A stretch of DNA of 10,175 bases from an uncultured Eubacteriales bacterium (GTDB taxonomy: Bacteria > Bacillota > Clostridia > Oscillospirales > Acutalibacteraceae). The DNA lies in NCBI GenBank assembly GCA_902462035.1, contig CABQAC010000049.1:1-10175 (forward strand), read 5' to 3'. The notes beneath the pieces were generated by a model that was not told the DNA's origin, searched no databases, and was given only the letters and a program-made list of their open reading frames with translations. Positions 8,073 to 10,175 of the stretch are shown here, piece by piece. The translations under genes and the position numbers were made by a program. Numbering within the stretch: the first letter of the stretch is position 1; every line of letters starts with the position of its first letter.

Positions 8073-8205
8073 TCGCAGATGTATGGTTTGATGGGTAAAA
8101 GGTTCGCCCTGCAACTATTGTTTTGGGTGCCGCGCCTCCTAACCGAATGGATGGCGGGATGATCATTCTAAAATTTAGAATAGCTTGGAAAGGCGGTATT
8201 TCTTT
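8073..8205 (+). promoter_or_regulatory. Fhs mRNA leader of about 130 nt with potential structure, class unknown
   Basis: Between the promoter and the fhs start there is no convincing small ORF. Two hairpins can be drawn. One spans 8130-8158 (CCGCGCC-TCC paired with GGA-T-GGCGGG, two bulges, loop TAACCGAAT). The other is an AT-rich inverted repeat, attctaaa-a-tttagaat, at 8165-8181, just before the ribosome binding site AAAGGCGG (8189-8196). GGTT at 8101-8104 could pair with AACC in the first loop. I do not recognise a tetrahydrofolate, ZTP or T-box consensus. It may be a cis-regulatory RNA or only an ordinary leader. Confidence 0.35.
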
Positions 8206-9873
8206 ATGCTAACGGACATCGAAATCGCACAGCAGACTTCCGCAAAACCAATTGGGGAAATTGCCGGGGCCTTGGGCATTCGGGAAGAAGAAATGGAGCC
8301 GTACGGCAGGACAAAGGCAAAGCTGAACGAGTCATTAATCCGGCGTACCGCCAATGATCCGGACGGCAAACTGGTTCTGGTCACCGCCATCAACCCCACC
8401 CCGGCTGGGGAAGGAAAAACCACGACTTCGGTCGGCCTTGGCCAAGCGATGGCCAAAATCGGCAAAAAAGCGATTGTCGCCTTGCGCGAACCGTCCCTTG
8501 GGCCGGTCTTTGGGGTCAAGGGCGGCGCCGCCGGCGGCGGCTACGCCCAAGTCCTTCCGATGGAGGATATAAATCTGCATTTTACAGGCGACATGCACGC
8601 GATTACCGCTGCAAACAACCTGCTGTGCGCCCTGGTGGACAATCATCTGCAGCAAGGCAACCGCCTGCAGGTGGATCCCCGCCGCATTTTGATTAAGCGC
8701 TGCCTCGATATGAACGACCGCGCTTTGCGCAATGTGATCGTCGGACTGGGCGGTAAGGTTAACGGCGTTCCCCGGGAAGAAGGTTTTTTGATTACAGTCG
8801 CCAGCGAAGTAATGGCCATTCTATGCCTTGCGGCAGATCTGTCCGACCTTAAAAAGAGGCTGGGCGATATCCTGGTAGGGTATACCTACGGCGGCGACCC
8901 GCTGTACGCGCGCGATTTTCATGCCAACGGCGCGATGGCTTCCCTGCTGAAGGACGCGGTGCTGCCCAACCTAGTGCAGACGCTGGAACACACGCCGGTA
9001 CTGATGCACGGCGGCCCTTTTGCGAATATTGCCCATGGATGCAACTCGGTACGCGCCACCAAGTTGGCGTTGAAATTGGCGGATTACTGCATTACCGAAG
9101 CGGGCTTCGGCTCCGACCTGGGTGCGGAAAAGTTTTTTGATATTAAGTGCCGGTTGGCAGGCCTTAAGCCATCCGCTGTTGTCCTTGTTGCAACGGTGCG
9201 CGCACTGAAATATAACGGCGGCGTTCCCAAAGCGGAGCTGGGTTCAGAAAACCTGGCGGCGCTTGAAAAAGGTATTGTCAACCTGGGCGCGCATATCGAT
9301 AACATGCACAAGTACGGACTGCCGGTCGTGGTGGCAATCAACCGCTTTGGCGCCGACACCGGCGCGGAACTTGCGTTTGTTTCCGACTACTGCGCAAAAC
9401 GCGGCGCTTCTTTCGCGATTTCCGAGGTATTTGCGAAGGGCGGCGACGGTGGTACAGACCTGGCCCGCAAGGTCTGCGAGGCGGCCGGGCAGACCAGCGA
9501 ATTCCGTCCATTGTATGATGATTCCCTTCCGGTGCGGGAAAAGATCGAAACCATCGCACGGGAGATTTACGGCGCTGACGGCGTTACCTTTACCGCTGCC
9601 GCTGAAAAATCCTTGCGGGAGGTTCAGTCATTGGGCGGGGACCGGCTGCCGGTCTGTATTGCCAAAACCCAATACTCTCTTTCGGATGACCCGTCGCTGC
9701 TCGGCAGGCCCACTGGGTTCCGCGTTACGGTGCGGGACGTGCGGCTGTCTAACGGAGCGGGTTTTGTGGTAGCGCTGACGGGAGATATTATGACGATGCC
9801 CGGCCTCCCCAAATCCCCAGCGGCAGAGCGGATCGATGTGGACGCGGTTGGAAAGATTGCCGGCCTTTTCTAG
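8206..9873 (+). CDS. fhs: Formate-tetrahydrofolate ligase (10-formyl-THF synthetase)
   Basis: Fhs joins formate and tetrahydrofolate with ATP to give 10-formyl-THF in the cytoplasm. It feeds purine synthesis and, in acetogens, the methyl branch of the Wood-Ljungdahl pathway; in purine or glycine fermenters it can run towards ATP formation. The 555-residue protein is standard length. Visible motifs are the P-loop TPAGEGKTT at 65-73, [19 protein letters not shown] at 94-112, [15 protein letters not shown] around 124-138, [18 protein letters not shown] at 298-315, VAINRF at 376-381, and [12 protein letters not shown] at 529-540. The ATG at 8206 is preceded by AAAGGCGG 9 nt away; a TTG at 8185 in frame would place the ribosome binding site inside the gene and is rejected. 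It has its own promoter and a long leader, and tsaE follows after 51 bp without an obvious terminator. No other Wood-Ljungdahl gene is in the window, so acetogenesis cannot be concluded. Confidence 0.98.
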   Translation: MLTDIEIAQQTSAKPIGEIAGALGIREEEMEPYGRTKAKLNESLIRRTANDPDGKLVLVTAINPTPAGEGKTTTSVGLGQAMAKIGKKAIVALREPSLGPVFGVKGGAAGGGYAQVLPMEDINLHFTGDMHAITAANNLLCALVDNHLQQGNRLQVDPRRILIKRCLDMNDRALRNVIVGLGGKVNGVPREEGFLITVASEVMAILCLAADLSDLKKRLGDILVGYTYGGDPLYARDFHANGAMASLLKDAVLPNLVQTLEHTPVLMHGGPFANIAHGCNSVRATKLALKLADYCITEAGFGSDLGAEKFFDIKCRLAGLKPSAVVLVATVRALKYNGGVPKAELGSENLAALEKGIVNLGAHIDNMHKYGLPVVVAINRFGADTGAELAFVSDYCAKRGASFAISEVFAKGGDGGTDLARKVCEAAGQTSEFRPLYDDSLPVREKIETIAREIYGADGVTFTAAAEKSLREVQSLGGDRLPVCIAKTQYSLSDDPSLLGRPTGFRVTVRDVRLSNGAGFVVALTGDIMTMPGLPKSPAAERIDVDAVGKIAGLF

Positions 9874-9924
9874 TGTTGGCCGCCATCTCCCCATTCATAC
9901 CAGAAACAAAGGAAGCGTCGCGGA

Positions 9925-10175
9925 ATGAAAAAGATCAGCCATTCGCCGCAGGAAACGGAAAAACTGGGCGAGGAGTTCGGAAAATGGTTGCAAGGAAAAG
10001 AGGTTATTGCCCTGCGGGGCGGCATGGGGATGGGGAAGACCGCCCTGGTTCGTGGAATTGCCCGCGGCGTTGGAACAAACGCCGCGGTGTCCAGTCCGAC
10101 CTTCGCGCTGGTACACGAATACACTGGCGGCCGGTTTCCCCTTTATCATTTTGACATGTATCGCGTAGCGGGGTG
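9925..10175 (+). CDS. tsaE: tRNA t6A biosynthesis ATPase TsaE, N-terminal part (cut by window edge)
   Basis: TsaE (YjeE) is the small ATPase that works with TsaB and TsaD to place the threonylcarbamoyl group on A37 of ANN-decoding tRNAs. I translated 83 residues by hand. They contain the Walker A motif GGMGMGKT (32-39), VSSPTFALVHEY (55-66, the family switch motif), and LYHFDMYR (73-80) with the Walker B Asp77. The rest of the protein, about 60-70 residues, is outside the window. The start ATG at 9925 has AAAGGAAG 9 nt upstream. It lies 51 bp after fhs on the same strand and may share its transcript; in Firmicutes tsaE is usually followed by tsaB, which should be just past the right edge. The Walker A residues differ slightly from the frequent GDLGAGKT, but the catalytic GKT is intact. 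Confidence 0.93.
   Translation, partial: MKKISHSPQETEKLGEEFGKWLQGKEVIALRGGMGMGKTALVRGIARGVGTNAAVSSPTFALVHEYTGGRFPLYHFDMYRVAG

Noticed and set aside
8125..8134. GGGTGCCGCG in the fhs leader as a T-box core
   Set aside because: The T-box core GGGTGGNACCGCG is incomplete, no terminator/antiterminator pair is visible, and fhs is not an aminoacyl-tRNA synthetase or amino-acid gene.
8073..8205. ZTP (pfl) or tetrahydrofolate riboswitch upstream of fhs
   Set aside because: I looked for the conserved segments I remember for these classes and did not find them; kept only as an unassigned leader.
9263..9772. Plus-strand open frame of 169 codons inside fhs
   Set aside because: Out-of-frame reading of the fhs coding sequence, rich in Arg/Ser as expected for a shadow frame in GC-rich DNA.

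Overview
The window looks like chromosomal housekeeping sequence from an endospore-forming Firmicute of class Clostridia, most likely an Oscillospiraceae/Ruminococcaceae-type anaerobe with moderate GC content. The evidence is a YunB sporulation gene, strong AGGAGG-type ribosome binding sites, sigma-A promoters with TATAAT -10 boxes, the order FAD enzyme - cmk - plsC - ispH, and a formate-tetrahydrofolate ligase of clostridial type. The taxonomic call is an inference from gene content; no species can be named. I see no mobile element, CRISPR array, tRNA or rRNA.

Layout. Positions 1-3815 form a tight minus-strand operon. It reads, in transcription order: an RpiR/MurR-family regulator, an HI0933/YhiN-family flavoprotein, cytidylate kinase (cmk), 1-acyl-glycerol-3-phosphate acyltransferase (plsC) and IspH, which is cut by the left window edge. 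Junctions are overlaps of 4, 1 and 11 bp plus one 21-bp gap. A 188-bp divergent region (3816-4003) carries a sigma-A promoter for this operon, with a perfect 13+1+13 palindrome over the predicted transcription start, and promoter candidates for the plus-strand gene yunB. After yunB comes NAD-dependent DNA ligase (ligA), with its own extended -10 promoter and a strong hairpin terminator that can also serve the convergent rodA-type gene.

Positions 6810-7961 (minus) encode a SEDS peptidoglycan polymerase (RodA/FtsW family). A second divergent region (7962-8205) has a promoter for each side, inverted repeats, and a leader of about 130 nt before fhs. Formate-tetrahydrofolate ligase (fhs, 8206-9873) is followed 51 bp later by the start of tsaE, which runs off the right edge.

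Together the genes cover core functions: isoprenoid, phospholipid and pyrimidine-nucleotide supply in the left operon, DNA joining and spore development in the middle, wall elongation, and one-carbon metabolism plus tRNA t6A modification on the right. No unknown multi-gene system is visible. The points worth checking are regulatory: the palindrome at the rpiR-operon start, the inverted repeat at the rodA start, the fhs leader, and a 15-bp in-frame tandem duplication at the end of the flavoprotein gene.
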